Shown: positions 1 through 9,770, numbered from the stretch's first letter. The stretch is 20,667 nucleotides of DNA from Silene noctiflora (GCA_009801015.1 VHZZ01003319.1:83748-104414), one strand, 5' to 3'. Numbers and translations are program-made. The notes: generated from the letters alone by a model not told the origin.

Positions 1-60
1 TCATTTTCGTTAATAAGCGTTGTTAAAGGGCCGTTGTAGTTGCCTGTTTTTGTAGTAGTG
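1..60. mobile_element. Terminus of a CACTA (En/Spm-like) DNA transposon, cut by the window edge
   Basis: Read on the minus strand from position 60, the sequence begins CACTACTACAAAAA, the signature terminal inverted repeat of plant CACTA elements. The next bases carry short repeated words (CGTTGT at 18-23 and 32-37), as expected for subterminal transposase-binding repeats. Only one end is visible, so the other terminus, any transposase and the 3-bp target duplication (TGG at 61-63 on this side) cannot be checked. A chance match to the CACTA end is possible but the 14-base word is quite specific. Confidence 0.62.
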
Positions 61-164
61 TGGTCTAGTATAAGATTATACTTTACTCCCACCCTTATCA
101 CGTGCGGTGATCCTCTCACGCATCCTGAGACTCCCGTACGGGTCCCACAATAACCGGGTATTAC
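61..164. other. Unassigned junction between CACTA end and LINE
   Basis: About 100 bases that neither continue the CACTA terminus nor translate as LINE ORF2. It contains a short palindrome (AGTATAA...TTATACT, about 67-84 read on either strand). LINE similarity stops near 165, so this is a breakpoint, either a deletion or an earlier insertion edge. I recognise nothing else here. Confidence 0.4.
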
Positions 165-1620
165 AGTTGTGATGTCTTAGATTTGAAGTCAGGGATAGGC
201 AAGTCACGCCTGTATTTAGGAACTATATATTTTGCGAGAAGGCCAGATGGATGAGAGTGCAGTCTCCAAAATGTCTTGAGAATGGAGGCTTGACTCAAAA
301 GATAAGTGTTTTTAATGCCAAGTCCGCCATAATCTCTAGGAGCGTGCAAAACTTCTCGTGACAACCACTAAATGGAGTGTCGTTTGCAATCATTACGCCA
401 CCAGAAGGCGGCAATCAGAGAATCAATTTTGCGACAATGCCAATGGGTATGGGAACGGTAGCCAGTAAATAGTTGAACGAGGCTAGTAAAATTGAAGAGA
501 TAACAATCAGCTTACAGGGTTGGCTAAGATGAAGCGACGACTATGAGGCAATTCGCGTTGTTAGCTTGTCCAATAAAGGATGAAAGACCTCAGATCGTTT
601 TCGGGGATATCAACTTGACCACCCAAATAGTTGCCATAAAAGGTAGCACACTGCATTTTGAGAATGGATATCAAATGTGTACGAAAATCAGAAGGGGCAT
701 TAGGACTGAACTTAATGTAGGACTTGTTCAAATTTATCATCTGCCCCGAAACAAGCTCAAATTACTTAAAAAGATCTTATATGACTTCGAAGGAAGCTAG
801 GGTTGCTTTAAAACACAACAGTGCATCATCAACGTAGAAAAAATGTGAAAGTGGTGGGGCGTAACGCAATATTTTAAGGCCCGTGAGAGAACCAGTCTTT
901 TCAGCCTTCGCCAAGAATCGGGATAAAATTTTCATCAGCTAATGAAAAGGTATGGAGAAAGAGGGTCACCTTGACGGAGTCCACAGGAGGAGCGAAAAGA
1001 GACTAAAGGTTCCCCATGGATAAGGACTTTGTATGTGACGGTAGAAATAGATTCCAAAATTATATTACACCAAGCTGATGAGAACCCCATATGACGCATG
1101 ACGATCATAATAAAAGGCTAAGAAACTTTATCGAAGGCCTTATGCATATCTAATTTAAGTACAGCACAACAATTTGAACCCTTTTTGGTCTTATTAACAT
1201 AATGCATTACCTCATGTGCAACAATGTAGCTGTCGGACATAAGTCCACCAGGGACGAAAGCTTGTTGATTATCCGAGATAAGAGATGGAATTACCAATTT
1301 GAGTCGGTTATCAAGACATTTAGAAGCAAGCCAATATAGAACATTGCATAATTGATCGGTCGGTATTGTAATATTAATTCAGGATAATCAACTTTTGAAA
1401 TTAAGACGATATGTCTATTATTCCATTACTTCAGCACAGCGCCACTGTTTAGAAACCGAAAAATGGCAGTAGTAACAAGATGTCCAATCTGAGGCCAGAA
1501 AACTTGAAAGAAGAGTGGTGTAATACTATCCGGACGAGGTGATTTTGACCCATCCATACTACAGAGTGCACATAAAACATCCGCTTCTGTGAAAGACGAA
1601 GTTAAAATAGAACATTCCAC
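165..1620 (-). pseudogene. LINE ORF2, reverse transcriptase region (decayed)
   Basis: This would copy LINE RNA into DNA at the nicked target. Recognisable RT blocks occur in order on the minus strand: a KSPGPDG-like block changed to KSPRPDS (about 1536-1556), the FFQVFW block, LKLDMHKAFDKVS followed by TAG where a Trp codon is usual (about 1115-1160), GLRQGDPLSPYLF (about 946-986), the catalytic motif YVDD (825-836), and a late GGLGIKN block (about 304-330). These blocks are in different frames and separated by stops, so no complete protein can be made. The short plus-strand ORF at 543-800 is an antisense shadow. Family assignment is secure and loss of function is clear. Confidence 0.88.
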
Positions 1621-2950
1621 TGGTGATAAAGTTGGAAGTTCAAGAGTGGATTACAAAATATCCAACTTAGGAAGGAAGGAAAGCGGCATTATGAGGCGGA
1701 GAACAGGTTAAGAGCTCACAAAAGTACGTAATTACCTCAGCCTTAATAGCAGCAGGTTCATGGATCCAGTCACCTGCTGAGGTACGAAGAGCAAGAAGTC
1801 GTTGTGTAGTAGATCGCTGTTTTACCCTATTAAATAAGAAACGAGAATGAAGGTCATCCAAAACTTCTCTACATAGTTTCACGCGTTGTAGCCAGTAAGC
1901 ATGTTGTTGTTTAATATGATAAGCAAGCGGTCAGCACAAAAAGTCTGGTAGTCAGCAGTTGTTTGAGAGTTGGTAATAGAAGCAGATGAAAGATTCAGGT
2001 CATGTTCCACGGATGACCAATTTATACCATACACGAGACGATGCTTGATTACCAAGTTTAAAATTGCATATCTAACAGCAGCCAGCTTACGTGATAAAAC
2101 ATACATAGGGGATCCCATAGCCGGAGAATTCTACGCCAAGTAAACCAAATCAGCCACCTCGGGTAGGAGAAGACATCAATTATTAAGATGGTAGGGTTTT
2201 TTATCTATTGTTGGATGAAAAGAAGGAGAGAATGATTGGGACTTGATCAGATATAAATATCGGTAAATGAAGAACAGAAGCAACCAGAAACATTTCGAAC
2301 CAACCCTGATTTGCATATGCCATATTAAGGCGTTCCATTATACAATGCTCGTCGTGCTGGCCATTCATCCTCGTAAACCGAGGGCTAAAGAAAGGCACGT
2401 CAATCAAATTATTATGCAGTTTCCATGTCGTAAATTTCATTTGACCTAAGATTGATCCCGAACCTTCAAGCTTGTCGGAGTGTAATTCCACCTGATTGAA
2501 ATCCCCTAGAATGAGAAAGGGGGTGTAGCCTAAAATTATACAAGAAATCTTCTCCCATAGGGCAGAGCGATACATAAAGGCAGGTTCGCCATATATGAAA
2601 ATTAGATATATTACATAATTAGTACAAGGATTTACATGCAGTGTTGCATTACAAAGATAAAGTTGAAGTTTGTACATATAACATTAATAGTGACGATGTT
2701 ATTCCAGCGCAAAAGAAGTCCGCCACTACGTCCACGAGAATCTACCTCAAAAAAGTTTGTGAAACCAAGATGAGAAATCTTCATAGCTGTCGTATCTACA
2801 AAAGTATGGGTTTCTTGCAAAAACAAAATTGACGGAAGATATTTGTAGACACAACGAAGTTGGTAAGGAATTGTAGGATCAAAGTTGGTAAGGAATTGTA
2901 GGATCATCTGTCTCTCCATATCCCTTACAATTCCAGCAAAAGACAGTCAT
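1621..2950 (-). pseudogene. LINE ORF2, endonuclease (EEP/AP-type) domain and linker (decayed)
   Basis: ORF2 starts at ATG 2950 with MTVFCWNCKG, the usual opening of plant L1 ORF2 (hydrophobic run, then WNC-R/K-G). Endonuclease landmarks follow: FLQETH (the catalytic Glu block, about 2800-2820), RSGGLLLRW (about 2710-2740), LILGDFN (about 2495-2515), and near 2240-2258 an SDQ where the family has SDH, so the catalytic His is replaced. The linker (1667-1882) matches the FLFNRVKQR...YFCELL region before the RT. A 25-bp tandem duplication at 2856-2905 introduces a frameshift and a TGA. ORF2 overlaps the end of ORF1 by ATGA (2947-2950), which suggests stop-start reinitiation in the ancestor. Confidence 0.85.
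2856..2905. repeat. 25-bp tandem duplication inside LINE endonuclease
   Basis: Two adjacent 25-base copies (2856-2880 and 2881-2905) differ only at their first base. On the minus strand the second copy re-encodes PTIPYQL in another frame after a TGA in the ORF2 frame. Twenty-five is not a multiple of three, so the duplication alone breaks ORF2. Confidence 0.9.
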
Positions 2951-3489
2951 TGATACCATGGTGGTGAATTAAGGTCCACCACCAGACCTGTAACGATCTC
3001 CTTGTCTCCAGCGCTGATACAAGATATAGAAGACGTAGAAAACAACATTAGAGGAGGATTGTGAACATCCATAAGTGACCAATTTGCTACTTTAAAACGC
3101 TTATCGGGCAGAAACTCCGACTCTGGAACATCAGGTTCACGCACCCGTTTCAAGAACGTATCAAAGGAGTCCAAAATTAAAATATCAGGTGACTTGGGCC
3201 GAGTGTAGCTTAAACCGTCTAGGCCCAAAAAGGCCAACATGAACTCAGGTGTAAATGAGTCCATATGGTTGTCTGGAATTGGTAAATCAAACAGTTTGGG
3301 TCGTGATGATTTTTTGAATTTGGGCCTACTAAAATAATTAAAACCAAGAGGTACCTTTCTTTTAAAAACAAAACTTATTTTGCGACAGTAGAGTCTATAA
3401 GAGGCTGATTAGGCCCAGGCCAATTAAAGCTTGAATCAACAACTGAATCCCGAATGAGCAGATCCACATCAATGTGTTGTGGGGAAGTA
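2947..3489 (-). pseudogene. LINE ORF1, C-terminal part
   Basis: This is the second half of the ORF1 interrupted by the Copia element. From the insertion site (3489) the frame stays open to TAA at 3375-3377. A one-base shift near 3386 gives a basic stretch that joins the open frame ending at TGA 2947-2949. The composition (acidic and Ser/Pro-rich, with basic patches and no enzyme motif) fits the low-complexity tail of plant LINE ORF1 proteins. The stop overlaps the ORF2 start. The frameshift means the protein is not made intact. Confidence 0.7.
3485..3489. repeat. Target site duplication of the Copia element, left copy (AAGTA)
   Basis: AAGTA lies immediately left of the 5' LTR and is repeated at 8364-8368 immediately right of the 3' LTR. 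Five bases is the normal length for Copia integrase. A perfect duplication supports one unrearranged insertion. Confidence 0.95.
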
Positions 3490-3733
3490 TATTAGGCGAG
3501 ATATTTCCGGGATCAATTCCGTAAATATCTAGCATTATCCAAGGAATTTGTTAAGAGTTTTGTTAGCATTATTTTAGCTTACTATCTTTGATATTGTTAG
3601 GCAGTTTTAGAGACTCCGTAATATGCTCCCAAAATCAAGTGGACTTTGTACTATAAATTGGCAAACGTTGAATGAATGAAACAGAACATCACAATTCTAT
3701 TTCCTCTTCTCTGTTTCTCTGCTTCTGCTAACA
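3490..3733 (+). repeat. 5' LTR of Copia element (244 bp)
   Basis: Direct repeat, identical to 8120-8363 over its whole length. It starts TATTAG and ends CTAACA, an imperfect inverted terminal repeat in which the usual TG start is TA in both copies. A TATA-like TATAAAT lies at 3652-3658, so RNA would start about 30 bases further on and the U5 part would be short. Confidence 0.97.
3652..3658 (+). promoter_or_regulatory. Putative TATA box in the 5' LTR
   Basis: TATAAAT sits 76-82 bases before the LTR end, the expected place for the promoter that drives the full-length RNA. The same word is at 8282-8288 in the 3' LTR. Confidence 0.5.
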
Positions 3734-3747
3734 TGGTATCGAGCCAC

Positions 3748-3748
<1 letters not shown>
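3734..3748 (+). promoter_or_regulatory. Primer binding site, initiator tRNA-Met type, with one-base gap
   Basis: TGGTATC directly follows the LTR's CA end, and is then followed by GAGCC. The common plant site complementary to initiator tRNA-Met is TGGTATCAGAGC, so one A seems to be missing after the first seven bases. Priming could still work through the first block. Confidence 0.75.

Positions 3749-3751
<3 letters not shown>

Positions 3752-3796
<45 letters not shown>
3752..3796 (+). repeat. A45 homopolymer in the Copia leader
   Basis: Forty-five uninterrupted A's, then a further A-rich tail (GAAAAAACAAACAAAC), separate the primer site from the gag ATG at 3820. It is not part of the LTR. 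It makes the 5' untranslated leader almost pure A. Exact length may be affected by polymerase slippage or assembly. Confidence 0.9.
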
Positions 3797-3804
<8 letters not shown>

Positions 3805-3819
3805 AAACAAACTCTTGCC

Positions 3820-6800
3820 ATGACTAATGGTGATTATACCTCACATTCAATACCAATACCAAATACCACACCAAAAATTGATCCTCTGTCTCCGTTTTTC
3901 CTCGGATCAGGGGATCTCCCCAATCTTAAGCTTTCTAATGTGCTCTTAAATCATCATAATTATGATGACTGGTGTCGTTCCATGAGGATGGCACTCAAAA
4001 CCAGACGGAAGTTTGGTTTCTGTGATGGGACGGTTAAGAAGCCTACTGATGCTTTTATGCTCGAGCAATGGGAGGTTGTTAGTTGCACCGTCGTTTCTTG
4101 GCTTCGGGCTACAATCGACTCCTCTGTCCTCGAAAGTGTCCCATATGTTGAAGATGCTGCCTCCATGTGGGGGGATCTGGAGGAACGTTTNTCTGTCGTA
4201 GATGGTACGTCTATTCATTCCTTAAAAACTGAACTCAGTGAATGGAGGCAACGGAAAGGTATGTCCGTTACTGAATATTATGGTAAATTAAAATCACTTT
4301 GGGATGTCATTACCACACATGAACCCCCGTTTGCGTGTGAGTGCGGAAAATGCACTTGCGATATCGCTGCTAAAGCCATTAAAAGGCTTGACAATGAACG
4401 CCTTCATCAATTTTTTATGGGCTTGGACCGTAGCTTGTATGGACCACTCCGCAATCAACAGTTTCAACTTGACCCTTTACCTACCCTTAATCGCGGCTAT
4501 CACGCCGTCCTACAGGCCGAACGCCTGCTCCAAGACTCCTCTCCGCCTCATGATGTGACTGATGTAGTCGCATATGCGGTCCCTGGAGTCACTCGTACCC
4601 CTGNTGATTGGAAAGCCTTGCGCGAAAAAGAAAAAACAGAAAGGCGCAAGCTTTTTTGTACTCACTGTGAAATTTCGGGGCACGATGTCAAGTCGTGTTT
4701 TATCAAGNTTAATAAATTTCCGGATTGGTGGGGCAGTAGACCTCGTACTTTAGCTGAGTTACGCCGTCGCAAAGGTGGCGGGTCTGGTAGNTCCAATAGC
4801 GGGGCTGGCTCTAGTTCGAGTGGTGGCGGTGGGTCTGATGACACTGTGGTTCATGCGAATGTCCTTCAGAATGTTCCCTCGGACAGGTTATCGGGTAAGT
4901 CTCTTTCCTGGATTATCGACACCGGCGCCTNTAATCATGTTACAGGCGATCTCTCCTTATTTTCGGATAGCATGACTATTCCTCCAAGGGCGGTCTGCCT
5001 GCCTAATGGAAAGCGAATTATGGCTTCTCAAATTGGCACAGTTTGTATTGGCANTAGCATAGTCCTGCGGCGGGTTTTATTCGTTCCCAATTTAACTTGT
5101 AATTTAATTTCGGTGTCACAATTAACCGCTGATACAGACTTTGTCTTGCAATTTACTAAAAATCGTTGCATTATTCAGGACCATACCTTGAAGACGATGA
5201 TTGGAGTAGGTGAGCTTCGGGATGGACTGTTCTTGTTGTCTTCGGAAATCTCTACGGCTTCAATAAACACGGTGGGAGCTCCTGGTAATTACGAGTTGTG
5301 GCATCGACGGCTCGGTCATCCGGGGGCGAATGTGGTTAAATTTATTCCTTCTGCTTCTCCTATTTTAGTTAATAAAAGCTTGGTGTGTGAGGTGTGCCAC
5401 CTTGCTAAACAAACTCGTGCTAGCTTTAATTTGAGCGATAATGTCGCTTCTGAAATTTTCAATTTGATACATTGTGACCTTTGGGGTCCTTACCGTACTT
5501 CTTCTACTTGTGGCGCTAAATATTTTTTAACGATTGTGGATGATTGCTCTAGATCAGTATGGGTTTATTTACTACTTGCTAAGACGGAAGTCACGAGTAT
5601 GTTTATACATTTCTTGTCCATGGTGCGCACCCAATTTGATAAGCAAGTAAAAACGGTTCGTAGCGATAATGGAAATGAATTTAATCACATGGCCGACTAT
5701 TTTTTGCAAAATGGCATTCAGTTTCAGACCTCTTGTGTTGGTACGCCTCAACAAAATGGGCGTGTTGAACGCAAGCATCGTCACATTCTTAATGTGGCCC
5801 GGGCATTGCTTTTTCAAGGAAATCTTCCGAAANNNTTTTGGGGTGAATGCATTCTTACTGCTGCCTATTTAATTAATCGTACACCTTCTGCTCTTCTTAA
5901 TCATAAGACTCCTTACGAGATTCTATTTGGAGTTCCTCCGTCTTATATGAACTTGAGGGTTTTCGGTTGCCTTTGCTTTGTCCATAACCAAAAAACTCGG
6001 GGTGATAAGTTTGAGCCAAGGAGTCGGAAGTGTATTTTTCTAGGTTATCCACATAATCAAAAAGGGTGGAAGGTCTTTGATATTGGAACGGGATCAATTA
6101 TTGTCTCTAGAGACGTTGTTTTTCATGAGAGCTCATTTCCTTTTAATTCAAATACTTTACAAGACCCACTTGAGCAGCCTTTCATTTTTCCAACTCCGGA
6201 TGATGAGTCTACTCCTTTCTTCTCCAATGAGGCTGCCGAGACAAGTGGACCTGTCCACGAATCAGCCACTGTTACAGATGAACCAGCCACGGCTGCGGCA
6301 GAGCCAGACACGGCTGAAGTGTCAGCCACGGCTGAAGAGTTATCCCCTGATTCTCCGCCTACTATTTCTGATCTAGGCCGTGGCCACCGACTCAAATTTC
6401 CGAATTCGCGTTTGCAAGGTTATGTTCTTGGCTCCACTAACAGTCCATCTCCTCCCGACTCACCAGAATCTCCATCATCGCCTTCAGGTACTCCCTACAC
6501 CTTAGCCAATTATGTCAATTGTACTAAATTTTCGAATCGCCATAGATTATTTCTTGCAGCTATAACCTCCGGAATTGAACCCCCTTCATTCAAAGTTGCT
6601 ATTCACGATGACGGGTGGTGTCGGGCTATGCAAGATGAAATTAATGCTCTTGAACAAAATGGCACTTGGGAGTTGACGGAGTTGCCTTCTAATAAAAAAG
6701 CACTTGGTTGTCGTTGGGTTTATAAAATAAAATATAAATCTGACGGATCCGTTGAGAGGTTAAAAGCTCGCCTTGTTGTCTTCGGTAATCATCAAGTTGA

Positions 6801-8112
6801 GGGTCTTGATTATGGGGAGACTTTTGCTCCAGTTGTTAAAATGGTCACCATTCGTACTTTTTTAGCCGTTGCCGCTGTCAAACAATGGGAGCTCCATCAA
6901 ATGGATGTCCATAACGCCTTCTTACACGGTGATTTAAATGAGGAGGTCTATATGAAGCTTCCTCCCGGTTTTAGTCAAGGTCATGACGGCATGGTATGTC
7001 GCCTCAAAAAATCTCTTTATGGTTTACGTCAGGCACCCCGCTGCTGGTTTGCCAAACTTGCTGGAGCCCTTCGAAAATATGGTTTTCGGCAATCTTATTC
7101 GGATTATTCACTTTTTACTTATTCCCTTAACACGGTCCGTCTACATGTTTTAATTTATGTGGACGATCTTGTCATTGCGGGGAATGATTCCTCGGCCATT
7201 TCCGTATTTAAGGCGTATCTTCATCGCTGTTTCAAAATGAAGGATTTAGGCCCCTTGAAATATTTTCTTGGTCTTGAAGTTGCGCGTAGCTCCGAAGGTA
7301 TATTTCTTAATCAACGGAAATATACGCTTGACATCATCACTGAGACCGGCCTTTTGGGTGCTAAACCAGCCACTACGCCTATGGAGCTGGATCATAAGCT
7401 TGGCGTATCTACCAGCCCTTTTTTGGCCGACCCCGAGCGCTATAGACGATTAATTGGGAGACTTGTTTACTTAGCTGTCACACGCCCCGACCTATCTTTT
7501 TCGGTCCATGTCCTCTCGCAGTTTCTCCAGCAACCACGCGAGACTCATATGGCGGCTGCCCTCCGGGTTGTCCGTTACCTTAAAGGCAGTCCTGGCCAAG
7601 GCGTGTTTCTCAGCTCTACTAGTNCATTAATGGTGTCAGGTTGGTGCGATTCCGATTGGGGCACTTGCCCTTTAACTCGCCGTTCCGTGACAGGTTGGTT
7701 TGTCTTTCTTGGGGACTCTCCTGTCTCTTGGAAAACAAAGAAGCAACATACCGTCTCACTTTCCTCAACCGAAGCTGAATATCGCTCCATGGCCGCCATT
7801 GTGTGTGAACTAAAGTGGTTAAAAGGATTGTTAGCTTGTTTGGGTGTTCCCATATCTCTTCCCATGCGTCTGTTTTGCGACAATCAATCAGCCATTCACT
7901 TGTCTCAAAATCCGGTATTTCACGAGCGGACCAAACATATCGAAATTGATTGTCATTTTGTCCGTGATGCTATTACGGATGGGTTAATTACACCGTCTCA
8001 TGTTTCTACAAATGAGCAAGTTGCTGATATCTTTACCAAGCCCTTGGGAGTCCGCCAGTTTCATTATCTCCTCCGCAAACTGGGCATTCTCGACCCTCAT
8101 GCTCCAGTTNGA
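3820..8112 (+). CDS. Copia Gag-Pol polyprotein
   Basis: One frame of about 1,430 residues encodes all replication functions. In order: gag N-terminal and UBN2-type domain (about 30-240); zinc knuckle CX2CX4HX4C (280-293); aspartic protease with D-T-G-A (D367); the [10 protein letters not shown] pre-integrase block (about 493); integrase with D553, D616 and E650; reverse transcriptase with YVDD (1113-1116); RNase H with D1277, E1318 and D1354. It ends in the usual FTKPL...LLRKLGI tail. The start is the first ATG after the A-rich leader. Codon 1431 (8110-8112) reads NGA; if N is T, the protein ends there just before the polypurine tract. Otherwise the frame runs to TAA 8152-8154 inside the LTR. 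Eight other ambiguous codons occur, and one is a whole NNN codon (residue 672). None of those eight except NNN could be a stop. Confidence 0.95.
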
Positions 8113-8119
8113 GGGAGGG
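8111..8119 (+). promoter_or_regulatory. Polypurine tract of the Copia element
   Basis: GAGGGAGGG abuts the 3' LTR, where plus-strand DNA synthesis would be primed. It overlaps the probable stop codon of the polyprotein. Confidence 0.85.
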
Positions 8120-8363
8120 TATTAGGCGAGATATTTCCGGGATCAATTCCGTAAATATCTAGCATTATCCAAGGAATTTGTTAAGAGTTTTGTTAGCATT
8201 ATTTTAGCTTACTATCTTTGATATTGTTAGGCAGTTTTAGAGACTCCGTAATATGCTCCCAAAATCAAGTGGACTTTGTACTATAAATTGGCAAACGTTG
8301 AATGAATGAAACAGAACATCACAATTCTATTTCCTCTTCTCTGTTTCTCTGCTTCTGCTAACA
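8120..8363 (+). repeat. 3' LTR of Copia element (244 bp)
   Basis: Base-for-base identical to 3490-3733 by eye. It ends CTAACA and is followed by the second AAGTA. Confidence 0.97.
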
Positions 8364-8368
8364 AAGTA
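8364..8368. repeat. Target site duplication of the Copia element, right copy (AAGTA)
   Basis: Matches 3485-3489 exactly. LINE ORF1 resumes on its far side. Confidence 0.95.
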
Positions 8369-9496
8369 GTGGGCTCAGAGAGGCCCAAAGACATGGTAGT
8401 GTCCAAATCTATCTCAGGGGCTGAAACCCTAAAACCTAGAAAAGACCAACGTAAAGTTGCTACTACTGGGGTTATTGTCGGTGTAAGAGTCGCCGTGGTA
8501 CTACGAAACAAAGGATGAGTCTCTAGCAAAACTTCTCGAGAACAATCTTCATGAACAGCATATTCAGGTGGTGGATTAGGAGAGCGGTATTGTCGTCTTC
8601 ATCATTTTCTGAGGTTGATGACGAGAAAGAAAACACCGATAAATTCCCACCGGAATCCATATGAGCAGATTCAACCGGTGAAGCAATATTGATCTTAGAA
8701 TTGAGATATTTCCACCTAGAGGGTAACCCCATAATTTTTGGAGAGTAGAAACGTGACCCAGGTGATCCATGCAAGACCATTAAACCGCGATTAATGAGTT
8801 CATCCATGCCAGCTCGAATTCGCGTTGCGCCAACTACTTTACCAGATGGACAAAATGAGACGTGATGCCAACCTTACCACAAGTATTATAAAACTGGAAA
8901 ACGCCTTCGTAAGTAAAACCTATCCACTGATGTTCACGGGCATTTATAGCAAGGAAGCATCCATGAATCAAAGGTTTGGATAAATCAACTTAGACTTTGA
9001 CACGAACAAAGTTCTGAGAGGGCATCAAAGAAGGAACAACTTCTTCTTCACAAATATTTACGACATGAGAGAGAAGGAAGGCGAAAACCGATGAATAATG
9101 CATCAAGTGAAAAGGAAGGTGCAAGACTTGAATCCATATTGGAACAATGTGGAAAAGCATATTATATAGGAAAGAGGTGTTGGAAATTGGGCGTAGGACA
9201 AGAAGACTGTTATCCAGATTAACCGCCTGTCTCTTACGAAAGTAATAGAGATTTTCCAAAGACGTAAACCTAAACAAGTAGTAAGACTCCATAAGACGGA
9301 TGAAAACTGTACCATGAAGTTTCCAATGAGTACCAATAAGTTCCATGATACGAGCCACCTCTAAGTAACGTTGATCAATAAAATGACCAAGGAGCACATT
9401 TGAGAAGTCTAGGCCAGTAAAATCCAAACACAAATGCGGTGGAAGCTTAATGCTAGCACCAGCTTTATAAGGAGCGAGAGATGAAGAGGAAGCCAA
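8364..9496 (-). pseudogene. LINE ORF1, N-terminal part (DUF4283-like domain plus CCHC zinc knuckle)
   Basis: The product would be the nucleic-acid-binding partner of the LINE RNA. From ATG 9496 the open frame (168 codons to 8990) has the pattern of plant DUF4283 proteins: MESYYLFRF near residue 70, then a PIWIQVLHLPFHLM block near 116-130 and HVVNICEEEV, matching the W-I-Q/R-V-x-G-L-P region of the family. A zinc knuckle (YNTCGKVG, then HHVSFC) lies at about 8845-8895 but is split by a one-base shift. The following segments (8523-8807, and about 8529-8369) are in other frames. Broken by frameshifts and by the Copia insertion. Confidence 0.82.
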
Positions 9497-9770
9497 AATT
9501 TTTGGAAATTATTGAGAAAATGATGTAAAAAAGATGAAGATGATGCAAAAGGGAAAATGAATTAGGTTAAAAAGGGGAGACAACATGCAACATGAGATTT
9601 AGGGGATTGACACATAGGATGAATGCAAACGCTGCATGTGAGGCAACTCAAAGCCTATGAAAATTCGGTAGACATAGGGAGATAGTGGGATGGTGGATGT
9701 GATGGGGTTAGGCAGGGAAGAGGTAAAAAGCGGTGGGTTAGGAAACCTTATTTCTAACCAAAACAAAACT

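Larger units (their letters stand above)
165..3489 (-). mobile_element. LINE (L1-type non-LTR retrotransposon), 3' portion: end of ORF1 and truncated ORF2
   Basis: The minus strand carries, in L1 order, the tail of ORF1 (to 2947), an endonuclease domain (2950 to about 2200), a linker, and a reverse transcriptase domain (about 1620 to 165). All are broken by stops and frameshifts. ORF2 covers only about 2.8 kb, while plant L1 ORF2 is usually near 3.9 kb, and similarity ends abruptly at 165, so the 3' end (later RT-linked and possible RNase H parts, 3' UTR, poly(A)) is missing. The 5' portion lies at 8364-9770, displaced by the Copia insertion. Reading across the empty site without the Copia and one copy of AAGTA keeps ORF1 open, which shows the two pieces are one element. 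Confidence 0.9.
3490..8363 (+). mobile_element. Complete Ty1/Copia LTR retrotransposon, young and probably autonomous
   Basis: The element is 4,874 bp: 5' LTR 3490-3733, primer binding site 3734-3748, A-rich leader, a single gag-pol frame from 3820, polypurine tract 8111-8119, 3' LTR 8120-8363, and AAGTA duplications outside. The integrase-before-RT order defines Copia. Small size and short LTRs suggest an Ale-type lineage (inference, not tested). The LTRs are identical over 244 bases and the frame has no stop, so insertion was recent. It sits in LINE ORF1 in the opposite orientation. Nine runs of ambiguous bases lie in the internal region and none in the LTRs. The termini are TA...CA rather than TG...CA. 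Confidence 0.96.
8364..9770 (-). mobile_element. LINE, 5' portion: leader and ORF1 N-terminal part
   Basis: This belongs with 165-3489. From about 9770 to 9497 the minus strand is C-rich and non-coding, as in plant LINE 5' untranslated regions. ORF1 then starts at 9496 and runs to the Copia insertion. The exact 5' end is uncertain because sequence beyond about 9770 turns AT-rich without a clear boundary or a target duplication that I could find. Confidence 0.8.

Noticed and set aside
543..800. 85-residue plus-strand open frame
   Set aside because: Antisense to LINE reverse transcriptase, ending beside the YVDD codons on the other strand.
8281..8529. 82-residue minus-strand open frame as a gene
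   Set aside because: Artificial fusion of LINE ORF1 with Copia LTR sequence across the insertion junction.
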